From Oceanospirillaceae bacterium (GTDB taxonomy: Bacteria; Pseudomonadota; Gammaproteobacteria; Pseudomonadales; Balneatricaceae), in the NCBI GenBank assembly GCA_013215505.1, contig JABSQZ010000018.1, positions 1-43,583 on the forward strand: a stretch of 43,583 bases of DNA, written 5' to 3'. Below are positions 7,694 through 15,674 of the stretch, in pieces. The notes beneath the pieces are model-generated. The model did not search any database. It worked only from the letters and a program-made list of their open reading frames with translations, and was not told the DNA's origin. Position 1 is the stretch's first letter. Each line of letters begins with the position of its first letter. The position numbers were made by a program, and so were the translations under genes.

Positions 7694-9244
7694 TTATATC
7701 GCTGCGTTGCGCCGAATCTTGGCACGCTCTCTGCTTTTTTGCGCCGTCAACACCGCCCGACTGACTAAATCGTTTTTATTGGCGACTTGTATATCATCCG
7801 GTACTTTCTGCCCACTGGTGACATAAGCGACCGGCAACTTGCGCTCGGTGACTAACGTTAGCGCAGCACCCATACTGCCCGACTCATCAACCTTAGTGAG
7901 TACACAGCCATTCAGACCCAGAGGACTGTAGTGATCGTAAGCATCCTCTAAAACCTGCTGCTGAGCTGAACAAGACAACACCAGCAGTTTCTTTAAGTTT
8001 ACAGCAACACTTTCCAACATATAGTTTTGTTGTTGCCCGGCGGCATCGGAAGAGCCTAAACCGGCGGTATCGATTAATACCAGTTTTTTATTTCGCAGTG
8101 AATTTAAAACTTCTGCCAATGAATTCCTCTCATCAACAACCCGCACTGGAATATCCAAAATCCTGCCAAAAGTTTTTAGCTGCTCATGAGCGGCTATGCG
8201 ATAAGAGTCCGTTGTCACCAATGCGACACCGGCGCTGCCGTTATCCAATACATACTTAGCGGCCAACTTGCCGATAGTTGTAGTTTTTCCTACGCCTGTC
8301 GGCCCAACAAAGGCAATCATGCCCCCTCGCAGCAGGAAGTCATGCTTAGTGACCGGCACCATTTCAACTAACTGCGCCAAGGATTTTCGCCAGGCCCGAT
8401 TTAAATCTAATCCGGGGTCTACCGAACGCTTAATTCTCTGCTGGAAAATCGAGTCCAGTCCTATTTGCTCAAATCTGTTGGCTAACTTATCGACTACTAA
8501 GGTATTAGAAACAGAACTCGACTCCGACTGATATGCCCCGGGTAACTGACCAGCTAACATTTTTTTCAGCTGGTCTATTTCCTGCTGCATGTTTTCAATC
8601 AGTTCATCTCCCGAATGCGATACCCGCCTCGGTCGGGGATTGTCATTATACTGCCTTAGCTGACTCTGTTCACGCCAGCTACTTTCTTCATCGACAGCTT
8701 TGCCTAAGCCAACCTTCTTTTCTGGCACTAAGTGCATCAAATCATCGCTGTGCAGTTGATGACTATCCTCAGCACTGCCAATATCTGGCTCAAGCAAATG
8801 TTTACGACTGCCGTCTTTCTTCTTTTTCAGTGACGCTAGAATAGTTTCCAGTTCATCGTCGTAATTGTCATCCAGCTGCTGGTTACGCACCGAACTGCTA
8901 GTGGAGCTATCCTCAACCCCCACATATTCACTGACAGAGCGACCGCGTGCCTGCAACACAGCATTTTTAGCGTAAGTTTTTTCTTCTTCGAGTCGATCCG
9001 AAGCCAGCGCCTGCCGTCCGCCTCCGGTTAACAGGTCCACTTGATTACCGCGTCGATCTCTCACACCCCGCTCTTGCTTATGTTTGGATTGAGCTCGTTC
9101 AAAATCTTGTTCATGGGCGGCGACTACTTCTACACCACCGGCAATGCGGTGATTTGAAACTATGATAGCCTGCGGCCCGATTTCATCGCGCACCCGCTTC
9201 ATCGCCTGGCGCATGTCTGGGGCAAAAATACGTTTAACTTTCAT
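7694..9244 (-). CDS. flhF: Flagellar placement SRP-type GTPase FlhF
   Basis: FlhF sets the polar site of flagellar assembly. The C-terminal NG domain has the P-loop GPTGVGKTTT at about 314-323, then VALVTTDSYRIAAHEQLKTF, LVLIDTAGLG and LTKVDESGSMG, all standard for SRP GTPases. The N-terminal B domain starts VKRIFAPDMRQAMKRVRDE. Between them lies a long charged linker (about residues 50-250) with basic and acidic stretches and a predicted coiled segment near 215-232. The total of 516 residues is longer than the about 430 of Pseudomonas FlhF. I chose the ATG at 9244: AGGGA lies 6 bases upstream, while for an in-frame ATG at 9250 it would be almost touching. FlhA ends 35 bases upstream. Confidence 0.94.
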   Translation of the reverse strand: MKVKRIFAPDMRQAMKRVRDEIGPQAIIVSNHRIAGGVEVVAAHEQDFERAQSKHKQERGVRDRRGNQVDLLTGGGRQALASDRLEEEKTYAKNAVLQARGRSVSEYVGVEDSSTSSSVRNQQLDDNYDDELETILASLKKKKDGSRKHLLEPDIGSAEDSHQLHSDDLMHLVPEKKVGLGKAVDEESSWREQSQLRQYNDNPRPRRVSHSGDELIENMQQEIDQLKKMLAGQLPGAYQSESSSVSNTLVVDKLANRFEQIGLDSIFQQRIKRSVDPGLDLNRAWRKSLAQLVEMVPVTKHDFLLRGGMIAFVGPTGVGKTTTIGKLAAKYVLDNGSAGVALVTTDSYRIAAHEQLKTFGRILDIPVRVVDERNSLAEVLNSLRNKKLVLIDTAGLGSSDAAGQQQNYMLESVAVNLKKLLVLSCSAQQQVLEDAYDHYSPLGLNGCVLTKVDESGSMGAALTLVTERKLPVAYVTSGQKVPDDIQVANKNDLVSRAVLTAQKSRERAKIRRNAAI

Positions 9245-9279
9245 AAACATTCCCTAGCTTATTACCCATGGATATTATC

Positions 9280-11394
9280 CTAATCATTTTGACCACCCAC
9301 GGATGCCACTATTGTTACTTTCTTATTCTCTGGTATTTCCTGATAGGAGAGCACATGTATTAACTGCTCTCCATATCTGACAAATTTAGCCATTAACGGC
9401 CGCACTGGCGCTGCCACTAACAAGATTGCCGGTTTACCCAACATTTCTTGTTTGTGCGCCGCCTCCAGTAGTGAACTCTGCAATTTCTCAGCCATGTTTG
9501 GCTCGAGCACCATGCCTCCTTCACCACTACCGCTCTGCTGCACGGAACTTAACAACAACTGCTCCAATTTAGGGTCTAGAGTGATAACCGGAATCTCCAA
9601 CTCGGCCCCATTAATGGTCTGCACTATCAGTCTCGACAACGAAACGCGCACTGCCGCAGTCAGAGCGATGGTATCCTGGGTTTTAGTCACAGCGTCTGTC
9701 AGCGCCTCAGCGACGCTTCTAAAGTCCTTCAAGGGCACTTGTTCTTTTAACAAATTTTGCAACACTTTTAACAAACTGCTTATCGACAGCTTCGCCGGCA
9801 CTAATTCCTCTACTAACTTCGGTGAGGTCTTAGTCAGCATATCTAACAGCTGCTGTACTTCTTCGTGACCTAATAAATCATGCGCCTGACGCTGCAATAT
9901 CTGGTTCAAATGTGTTGCTACAACAGTACTAGAATCAACTACGGTATAACCTAATGTCTGAGCGTGCTCACGCTGACTGGTTTCAATCCAGATGGCATCC
10001 AAACCAAAAGCCGGATCTTTTACTTCCACACCTTTAAGCTCACCAAACACTTGCCCGGGATTAATCGCCAAATCGCGATCCGGATACACTTCAGATTCAC
10101 CAACCACCACTCCCATCAAGGTAACTCTATAGGCACCGGGCATCAAATCTAAGTTATCTCGAATATGCACAGAAGGCACCAAAAAACCCAAATCCTGAGA
10201 CAGCTTTTTACGCACCCCTTTGATCCGGTTCAGCAACTGACCGCCTTGTAGCTTATCAACCATTGGAATCAAACGGTAGCCCACTTCCAGCCCGACCATA
10301 TCCACCGGCATCACGTCGTCCCAGTTCAACTCCTTTTGTTCTTCTTCAGTCTCTACAGCTGATTGCTCTAAATCGGTTTCTGCCTTAGCTTGCTCCGCGA
10401 CCTTTTCTTGCGCCTGCCTTTTAAACAACCACCATGCAGCCCCACCCGCAGCGGCCCCCAGCGTCAGGAAGGAAAAGTGTGGCATACCAGGCACACTACC
10501 CATAATACCCAAGATAATAGCCGACACCGCCAGCGCCCGTGGCGATGCGAACATCTGCTTGATAATCTGACCACCCATGTCTTCAGTGGTATTCTGACGG
10601 GTAACCATAATTGCGGCGGCGGTAGAAAGTAACAAGGAGGGTATTTGTGCAACTAGACCATCGCCAATCGTTAGCAGCGAGTAGAACTCAACGGCAGTAG
10701 AAAAGTCCAGATCATGCTGTAGCATGCCTATTAGCAGGCCGCCAATCAGGTTAATCACCAGAATCAAAATACCGGCAATTGCATCTCCGCGGACAAACTT
10801 CGAAGCACCGTCCATAGAGCCATAAAAATCTGCTTCATTGGTCACATCCGTACGCCGCTGCTTGGCCTCATCAGCAGTAATCATGCCGGCATTTAAATCG
10901 GCATCTATGGCCATTTGTTTGCCTGGCATCGCATCTAAGGTAAAGCGAGCACTTACTTCAGCGATTCGACCAGCACCTTTGGTCACTACAACGAAGTTAA
11001 TCAGAACCAATATCAGGAATACTATAATACCTACAACATAGTTACCGCCGATAACCACCGAACCAAAGGCTTCGATCACCTTACCGGCCGCGTCACCACC
11101 CTCGTGCCCTTTCAGTAGCACTACCCGGGTAGAAGCGACGTTTAGCGCCAGTCGCATCAGTGTGGCTATTAACAAAATAGTGGGGAACGCGGCAAAATCC
11201 AGCGGCCGCAACGCATACACACAAACCAACAGCACTACAATCGACAGGGCGATATTAAAGGTAAAGGCCACATCCAAAAGGAAAGCCGGCATTGGCAAGA
11301 TAACCATCGCCAATATAATAAGCAGCGCCAAAGGCACACCGAGATTACCGTCGGTAAAGCTTCTAATATTTTGAAAAACCGCTGTTCTATCCAA
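9280..11394 (-). CDS. flhA: Flagellar type III export component FlhA
   Basis: FlhA forms the ring that docks substrates and chaperones for export through the basal body. The N-terminal half has about eight membrane segments, starting at LALLIILAMVILPMPAFLLD. It also has the FHIPEP-family signature region NIALSIVVLLVCVYALRPLDFAAFP and the cytoplasmic loop with DADLNAGMITADEAKQRR. The C-terminal half is a large soluble domain. At 704 residues it is normal. The start is a TTG at 11394, giving MDRTAVFQN, which fits the MDRT-type N-terminus of Pseudomonas FlhA. No ATG lies nearby in frame. In related clusters flhB lies directly upstream; here the upstream sequence is an IS remnant and a glycosylation island. 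Confidence 0.95.
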   Translation of the reverse strand: MDRTAVFQNIRSFTDGNLGVPLALLIILAMVILPMPAFLLDVAFTFNIALSIVVLLVCVYALRPLDFAAFPTILLIATLMRLALNVASTRVVLLKGHEGGDAAGKVIEAFGSVVIGGNYVVGIIVFLILVLINFVVVTKGAGRIAEVSARFTLDAMPGKQMAIDADLNAGMITADEAKQRRTDVTNEADFYGSMDGASKFVRGDAIAGILILVINLIGGLLIGMLQHDLDFSTAVEFYSLLTIGDGLVAQIPSLLLSTAAAIMVTRQNTTEDMGGQIIKQMFASPRALAVSAIILGIMGSVPGMPHFSFLTLGAAAGGAAWWLFKRQAQEKVAEQAKAETDLEQSAVETEEEQKELNWDDVMPVDMVGLEVGYRLIPMVDKLQGGQLLNRIKGVRKKLSQDLGFLVPSVHIRDNLDLMPGAYRVTLMGVVVGESEVYPDRDLAINPGQVFGELKGVEVKDPAFGLDAIWIETSQREHAQTLGYTVVDSSTVVATHLNQILQRQAHDLLGHEEVQQLLDMLTKTSPKLVEELVPAKLSISSLLKVLQNLLKEQVPLKDFRSVAEALTDAVTKTQDTIALTAAVRVSLSRLIVQTINGAELEIPVITLDPKLEQLLLSSVQQSGSGEGGMVLEPNMAEKLQSSLLEAAHKQEMLGKPAILLVAAPVRPLMAKFVRYGEQLIHVLSYQEIPENKKVTIVASVGGQND

Positions 11395-11442
11395 GGAAAA
11401 CCGTCATTTTTTTGTCATGTAAAAAGATATAGCAAAGAAATT

Positions 11443-11458
11443 CGCCAATTAACTGCCA
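11443..11458 (-). promoter_or_regulatory. Candidate sigma-54 promoter for flhA
   Basis: On the minus strand this reads TGGCAGTTAATTGGCG, with the GG-N10-GC spacing of a -24/-12 promoter. The -24 half is nearly ideal and the -12 half has TGGC in place of TTGC. It lies about 50 bases upstream of the flhA start. A FleQ-dependent sigma-54 promoter before flhA is known in Pseudomonas. Confidence 0.5.
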
Positions 11459-11642
11459 CTTGCCAGACATAGTTCGTCAATAAACCACCACCAAGAGAAT
11501 AAGCAATTTTCATGCCTGTTTTTTACAATCTACTCCATTTAAGGAGATATAATCATAAATTTTCAGTTCTGGTAACCCACCCCAGAAAATTAATTGGACT
11601 CAACAGTAAAATTTTCCCTTACTATTAGCGAATGAGATCTAC

Positions 11643-11858
11643 ATTAAAAAGTCACGTTATACAGATAGCCATATCATGGCAGTTCAAAAGCTGGCTCATG
11701 CGCGAACACCCGTACCTGTATTATGTCCTGAGCATCGCATGAGTATTGCTACCTCTTATAATTAGCGAGCTAAGTATTACTGTATTGATCATGTCTGGCT
11801 CAAATAGCTGATAGGAGAAAATAGACGTTTGAAAAAATGTTTACTGAAGACCCTTCTC
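11643..11858 (+). pseudogene. Decayed IS3-family transposase OrfA (IS407/IS51-like)
   Basis: In the plus frame starting at 11643 the translation begins KKSRYTDSHIMAVQKLAHA, then TPVPVLCPEHRMSIATSYN. This follows the consensus start of IS3-family OrfA helix-turn-helix proteins (KKSRFTDSQI..., TPVPELCREHGMS.ATFY). A TAG at 11763 stands where the family has Trp, followed by RAKYYCID (family: WR.KYGGMD). After a second stop at 11805 comes ENRRLKK, the conserved OrfA leucine-zipper start. The usual ATG is an ATT. No OrfB catalytic domain remains. The gene is dead: it has lost its start, gained at least two stops and is truncated after about 72 codons. A possible terminal inverted repeat ends at 11877. 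Confidence 0.8.
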
Positions 11859-11957
11859 AGCATTTAGGGGCAATCCAATAAGCTCTTGTAATCCCCCACT
11901 AAGTTGAAATAAAGATTAGCTTTTTAGGATGTTGGCTGGGATTGCAGAAAACAAGTT

Positions 11958-13100
11958 TCAATCAAGCAATAGGATTGAGTGTAATTCAGAGATACGTGCA
12001 GGTAATTGAATAGACCGTGAAAAACCAAATTCTTTATTCATAATGGTAATTCGTGTATCTATTGAGACTGGTGTACGCCCAGTCTCAAGGCGTGAGAAGT
12101 TGCGATTTTTACTCTCCCCGAGAAAATAATAATTTTCATCAGAAGAAAATCCTCTTACAAATCCTGGTAATTTTGCCAATTCTTGAAAATTAGAGCCTAG
12201 CAAGGCACCCTTAAATGAATCTAAAACTTTAATTCCACCATCATCATAAACAACACTGTGCGGCATAGTTAAATTGTTAACTATAATAGTCATCTCACCA
12301 TCTTTTAGATTAACTTCAATTATCCCCCCATCAAAAACATTTCGCTTCCAATTACCTGTAACGGAGAACATTGAAACATACGCAAAATCTCCTATAATTT
12401 CAATATCATTACAGTGATGCTGAGGACTGCCAAACAAGTCTAACTTATTACTAAACCTGTATTCAAAAATCTCATTGCCACTGTCATCTACTGCTAAAAT
12501 ACAATCAGCAAGGCTAGAAACTAACACCCAGCCATTGTTATATCTTCTAATACCATGAGGGCGAAGACCTTTTCTAATTGGAATTGTTTTAGTAATGTTA
12601 AATGATTCATCTAGTATAATTATCCCCTCTCCCTGGCACGTAAAAGCATAACCACCAGCAACTGTGATTAATCCATGGGTATTACCTTCATATATTTTGC
12701 TGATGGTTGGATAATCACCCTCTTCAACAACGCTGTAAATCCCCCCGCCAGAAAAAGAGTCAGCTGTTGATGGAAGTCCACTACTGATTAAAAAGCTAAA
12801 TTTTCTTTCTTCTAAGTCCATTATCCTGGTTTTTTCCGCTAACTGTTTAGCGACATCGGCTTCTCGCCCCCAATCAAATCCATAACTTGTTAACTGCTTC
12901 TTCACCTCTCCCACCGATGTCGTACAGACGACAACCTGGTAGATATTACTTCGGCTTTTCAATACGTCAGGTGATTTAATTGTTATGCCATGAAATTTTG
13001 AACCTATCAGATCCAAATTATTATCAACAATAAAATCAGGTTTTAAATGTAGATTTTTTTCAGCGACATTACCACTACCGAACAACACTAATTTCTTCAT
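11958..13100 (-). CDS. Two-part protein: Rossmann-like N-terminus plus DUF4915-like beta-propeller
   Basis: The function is unknown. Residues 1 to about 100 begin KKLVLFGSGNVAEKN and contain FIVDNNLDLIGSKFHGI, the pattern of the small nucleotide-binding domain seen at the front of PglD-like sugar acetyltransferases and related sugar enzymes. Residues about 105-375 look like a beta-propeller of the DUF4915/TIGR03032 type, with GLRPHGIRRYNNGW, SPQHHCNDIEI, MPHSVVYDDGGIKVLDS and the near-C-terminal LPGFVRGF followed by YYFLGESKNR. There is no signal peptide, so it is probably cytoplasmic. It is the last gene of the sugar operon, 60 bases after the degenerate amidotransferase, with AAGG before the ATG. 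A role in making, sensing or attaching the modified nonulosonate is inferred from position only. The domain assignment is by eye. Confidence 0.7.
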   Translation of the reverse strand: MKKLVLFGSGNVAEKNLHLKPDFIVDNNLDLIGSKFHGITIKSPDVLKSRSNIYQVVVCTTSVGEVKKQLTSYGFDWGREADVAKQLAEKTRIMDLEERKFSFLISSGLPSTADSFSGGGIYSVVEEGDYPTISKIYEGNTHGLITVAGGYAFTCQGEGIIILDESFNITKTIPIRKGLRPHGIRRYNNGWVLVSSLADCILAVDDSGNEIFEYRFSNKLDLFGSPQHHCNDIEIIGDFAYVSMFSVTGNWKRNVFDGGIIEVNLKDGEMTIIVNNLTMPHSVVYDDGGIKVLDSFKGALLGSNFQELAKLPGFVRGFSSDENYYFLGESKNRNFSRLETGRTPVSIDTRITIMNKEFGFSRSIQLPARISELHSILLLD

Positions 13101-13160
13101 GCTAAACCTTATTATCTATGAACTTAAATACTAATTTAAACCAACCAGAGGAACAGAATT

Positions 13161-14342
13161 TTAAGTACTAACCCCTTTCCCAAAACAAACAAAATCATCC
13201 ACTGCATCATGACCAACTTCTATCATTGGCACCAAGTATTCTGGTAGATCGAGAGGTTGCGCCGTGGTATCAGATTCTGTTATTAAATTCTTTACGTCAC
13301 CAAGCCGGTGACTTTTAAACCATTGGTAGCCACTTTCCGAGACATCTAACCAGTCAAAAAAGCCTCGGATATTTATTTTTGATTGATGGTAATGCGCTTC
13401 TATTGCAAAAGCTTGTTTACGAGTAACTCGACCATGACGAATTTCTCGCACTAAATGGTCTCGTATTTTACGGTAACCTACTCGTTTATATTTAAGCAAA
13501 TCATGAAACTGATAATAGACCGAGCTACCTGCCCTTTCGTACGTATCAAAACTTGAAGCATTACCTTGCGGTTTAAAACCAAATTCCAGAGTACTTTTAT
13601 TTTGCTTCAATGGATCCCAGTGACAATAGTTGCTTAAGTACAGCCCCCTGACTCCTCTTTTAGCAAGTCGCTTAACATCTGGATATTGGTAATAGTTCAG
13701 CGCTCGAGTATCAACCTGAGCACCGTTTCCAATCAAACTATCAATGTTTATTCCAAACAGGTCATGCTCTTTTCGGCTCCATTTACTCATCTCAGCTTTA
13801 TCAAGGTGAGAAAACTTACCTACTTGTTCAATGGCTTGATTTTGTCCCCAGATAATTAAAGGGATATTACGCTCATATGCAATATGTACTGGAAAAGAGC
13901 TATGCAATGAGAGAAACGGTAACATGATGTGATCGTGCTTTCTCAATGATGTGCGGATTAACTCCTTATAAATTCTGATATCAGGGTTGTAAACCAATGA
14001 ATCAACATCAAAGTGGGTTATTAGATTATGAAGATTATGCCAACCTATATCGTTCTTAAAATAGTCATTTACGGCCACTACTAATGGAGATAACTGTAAC
14101 TCTAGTACCTTATTGAGCACATAATAGTCTTCAGCATCACCGACAACTGGAACAACACAATCATAACCGCGCTTCCTAACTTTTGAAAAACTGATATCTT
14201 CAATAAGCTCTGCTTTCTTTGCCTGCCAGTTAATGTCATATTTTTCATTATGAGTGTCGCACCCTGAGCAACCTTGCGGATAGACTACTAAGCCAAATGG
14301 ATGAGACTGGTCGTATAAACATTGATTACAACTATTCTCCAT
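13161..14342 (-). CDS. Amidotransferase-like (WbpG/PseA family) paralogue with degenerate PP-loop
   Basis: This 393-residue protein resembles the N-acetyl sugar amidotransferase encoded at 15664-16803, but its active site is altered. The N-terminus keeps a four-Cys zinc-type knuckle (C5, C8, C25, C28). The next landmark, YDCVVPV, lines up with YDCIVGV of the intact enzyme. There the ATP-binding PP-loop SGGKDS is replaced by VGDAED (about residues 67-72), so ATP activation of an amide is unlikely. Later it keeps NIPLIIWGQNQAIEQVG, matching NTIFWGENPALQVG of the intact copy, so fold and probably sugar binding are retained. It overlaps the HisF-like gene by 11 bases and is in the same operon. 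It may be a regulatory or scaffold subunit of the amidotransferase complex, or may have a new activity. Confidence 0.72.
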   Translation of the reverse strand: MENSCNQCLYDQSHPFGLVVYPQGCSGCDTHNEKYDINWQAKKAELIEDISFSKVRKRGYDCVVPVVGDAEDYYVLNKVLELQLSPLVVAVNDYFKNDIGWHNLHNLITHFDVDSLVYNPDIRIYKELIRTSLRKHDHIMLPFLSLHSSFPVHIAYERNIPLIIWGQNQAIEQVGKFSHLDKAEMSKWSRKEHDLFGINIDSLIGNGAQVDTRALNYYQYPDVKRLAKRGVRGLYLSNYCHWDPLKQNKSTLEFGFKPQGNASSFDTYERAGSSVYYQFHDLLKYKRVGYRKIRDHLVREIRHGRVTRKQAFAIEAHYHQSKINIRGFFDWLDVSESGYQWFKSHRLGDVKNLITESDTTAQPLDLPEYLVPMIEVGHDAVDDFVCFGKGVST

Positions 14343-15042
14343 GTTTATAACCTTTTAGTGAAAACTCTTTGTGTAAGACTTTATTATCGATCAGCACCGA
14401 TGCACAGCCAAGAGCCTTGGCAGTTTGGATGTTTGTATAGCCTATTCCTCCGGAGATAATGATTTTCTGTTCTGCTATAGGTAAATCATCAAGCAGGAAA
14501 AAGTTAAATTTATCTTGTTCTCCCTCGTTTTCGATATCGTAAAACACCACTTCATTTGCAAAATCATTAATCAATTGAAAATTAACATTAGCTATTGGTA
14601 TGTATTCTTCAGTTTCACAACAAAAAATAACTGATGTGTCCTGTTTTTTGCCAATAGGTAGCAAACACTGGATAGCCTGACGCCCAAATAACGCGCAAGC
14701 ACTTTCCAATAAATCATAATTTTGGGTCAAGAATGCAGATGAAAAAATCAGCCTTTCCACTGGGACATCAGCTAACATTTTCAAAGTTTCAACACTCCTA
14801 AGTCCCCCACCAAAACATATTGGTGTCATCGTATTAAGTGTTCTAAGCACTTCTAGATCACGCTTGAACGCTATTAAGCTATCCTGCTTTCTCTTCGGCC
14901 GGATGATAGCTATTTCATCACACTGATACTCTTCAAGCATATCAACAACATGTTGCAAAACCCCTAAGGGCCGAAATTTCACCCAATTATATGATTGATA
15001 ACATAACCCATCTAGCAACAAAACGGTTGCTCCAACTCTCAT
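14332..15042 (-). CDS. Divergent HisF-like amidotransferase subunit
   Basis: This 236-residue (beta/alpha)8-barrel protein resembles the cyclase subunit of imidazole glycerol phosphate synthase. D11 (LLLDGL) aligns with the first catalytic Asp of HisF. The phosphate-binding loops CFGGGLRSVET (about 76-86) and IISGGIGYTNIQ near the C-terminus are present. Where HisF has the second catalytic Asp (Asp130), this protein reads CLLPIGKK, so histidine synthesis looks impossible. It lies between the HisH-like gene and the degenerate amidotransferase. In Pseudomonas O-antigen loci wbpG-hisH2-hisF2 convert a sugar N-acetyl group to an acetamidino group, with HisF as the ammonia conduit. The same job is inferred here. 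AAAGGT precedes the ATG. Confidence 0.82.
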   Translation of the reverse strand: MRVGATVLLLDGLCYQSYNWVKFRPLGVLQHVVDMLEEYQCDEIAIIRPKRKQDSLIAFKRDLEVLRTLNTMTPICFGGGLRSVETLKMLADVPVERLIFSSAFLTQNYDLLESACALFGRQAIQCLLPIGKKQDTSVIFCCETEEYIPIANVNFQLINDFANEVVFYDIENEGEQDKFNFFLLDDLPIAEQKIIISGGIGYTNIQTAKALGCASVLIDNKVLHKEFSLKGYKHGE

Positions 15043-15053
15043 TTTTGTTACCT

Positions 15054-15674
15054 TTAAAGAATCATTGATATTAATTCAAGCCCAGAAAGTTGACTTTTTT
15101 CTGGGTGAAACTGGATACCGATGATGTTGTCTTTGACAACCATCGAGCTGTATTGATTATATTCAATAGAAATAGGTTTACTAAAAGCCAGTGGGTCATT
15201 ATTGATAAAACCATATTCATGATTAAAAAAAACCCTACCGGCAATTTTTTGCTTTCGGGTTAGTTTTCTCTCTGAATTGAACTTTTGATTAGTTAGATCA
15301 CTGCGATAAAATTCAAATTTTTCCCAACTATTATGAGAAATATTAGAGTTCAATTTCTCAACCTTGCCTTTGAGTATACCTAAGCCTTTTGTCCCGCCAT
15401 CTTCTTGCGAGAACTCGGCCATAATTTGAAAACCAAGACAGATGCCCAATATGCGCCGACCACTATCTACGTGATCTATAACTGCCTGGTCAAAACCGCT
15501 TTCTATCATACGTTGCATGTATGAACCCGCTGAACCTACTCCTGGTAAAACTAAAAAATTTGATTTTATTTCTGTGGGACTCTTCACGATATTAGTAGGA
15601 ACGTGCAGACGTTCCAGCCAATTTTGAATAGAACGAATATTACCGCTGCCTATATCTACAATATCAACCGACAT
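15054..15674 (-). CDS. HisH-like glutamine amidotransferase subunit
   Basis: This class I glutaminase releases ammonia from glutamine for the partner synthase. Starting from the ATG at 15674 it has 206 residues, the usual HisH length. The nucleophile C79 is in GICLGFQ, and H190 and E192 are in QFHPEKSQ, so the Cys-His-Glu triad is complete. The oxyanion loop PGVGSAGSYM is present. I chose 15674 because AGGTG lies 6-7 bases upstream and MSVDIVDIGSGNIRS matches the family start; the frame continues to 15728 but only inside the upstream gene. It overlaps the end of the PP-loop amidotransferase by 11 bases. It belongs to sugar amidation, not histidine synthesis, as no other his genes are present. 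Confidence 0.9.
   Translation of the reverse strand: MSVDIVDIGSGNIRSIQNWLERLHVPTNIVKSPTEIKSNFLVLPGVGSAGSYMQRMIESGFDQAVIDHVDSGRRILGICLGFQIMAEFSQEDGGTKGLGILKGKVEKLNSNISHNSWEKFEFYRSDLTNQKFNSERKLTRKQKIAGRVFFNHEYGFINNDPLAFSKPISIEYNQYSSMVVKDNIIGIQFHPEKSQLSGLELISMIL

Larger units (their letters stand above)
11395..11957. other. 563-bp gene-free junction between glycosylation island and flhA
   Basis: No intact gene is visible on either strand. The part next to flhA holds a candidate sigma-54 promoter. The middle holds a decayed IS3-family OrfA on the plus strand. Near 11861-11877 the minus strand begins TGGATTGCCCCT, which resembles the terminal inverted repeat of some IS3-family elements such as IS2. 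A weak inverted repeat (AATTTT...CTGG / CCAG...AAAATT) lies at about 11557-11590. The rest is AT-rich with nothing I recognise. This gap replaces the flhB end of a normal polar cluster. Confidence 0.7.

Noticed and set aside
11395-11420. A short leader peptide (ATG ACG GTT ...) overlapping the flhA TTG start
   Set aside because: It is only six codons with no ribosome-binding site; a chance ATG in AT-rich DNA is more likely.
14332-15674. HisH/HisF pair as part of histidine biosynthesis
   Set aside because: No other his genes are present, the HisF-like protein lacks the second catalytic Asp by eye, and the pair sits between a sugar amidotransferase and its paralogue.
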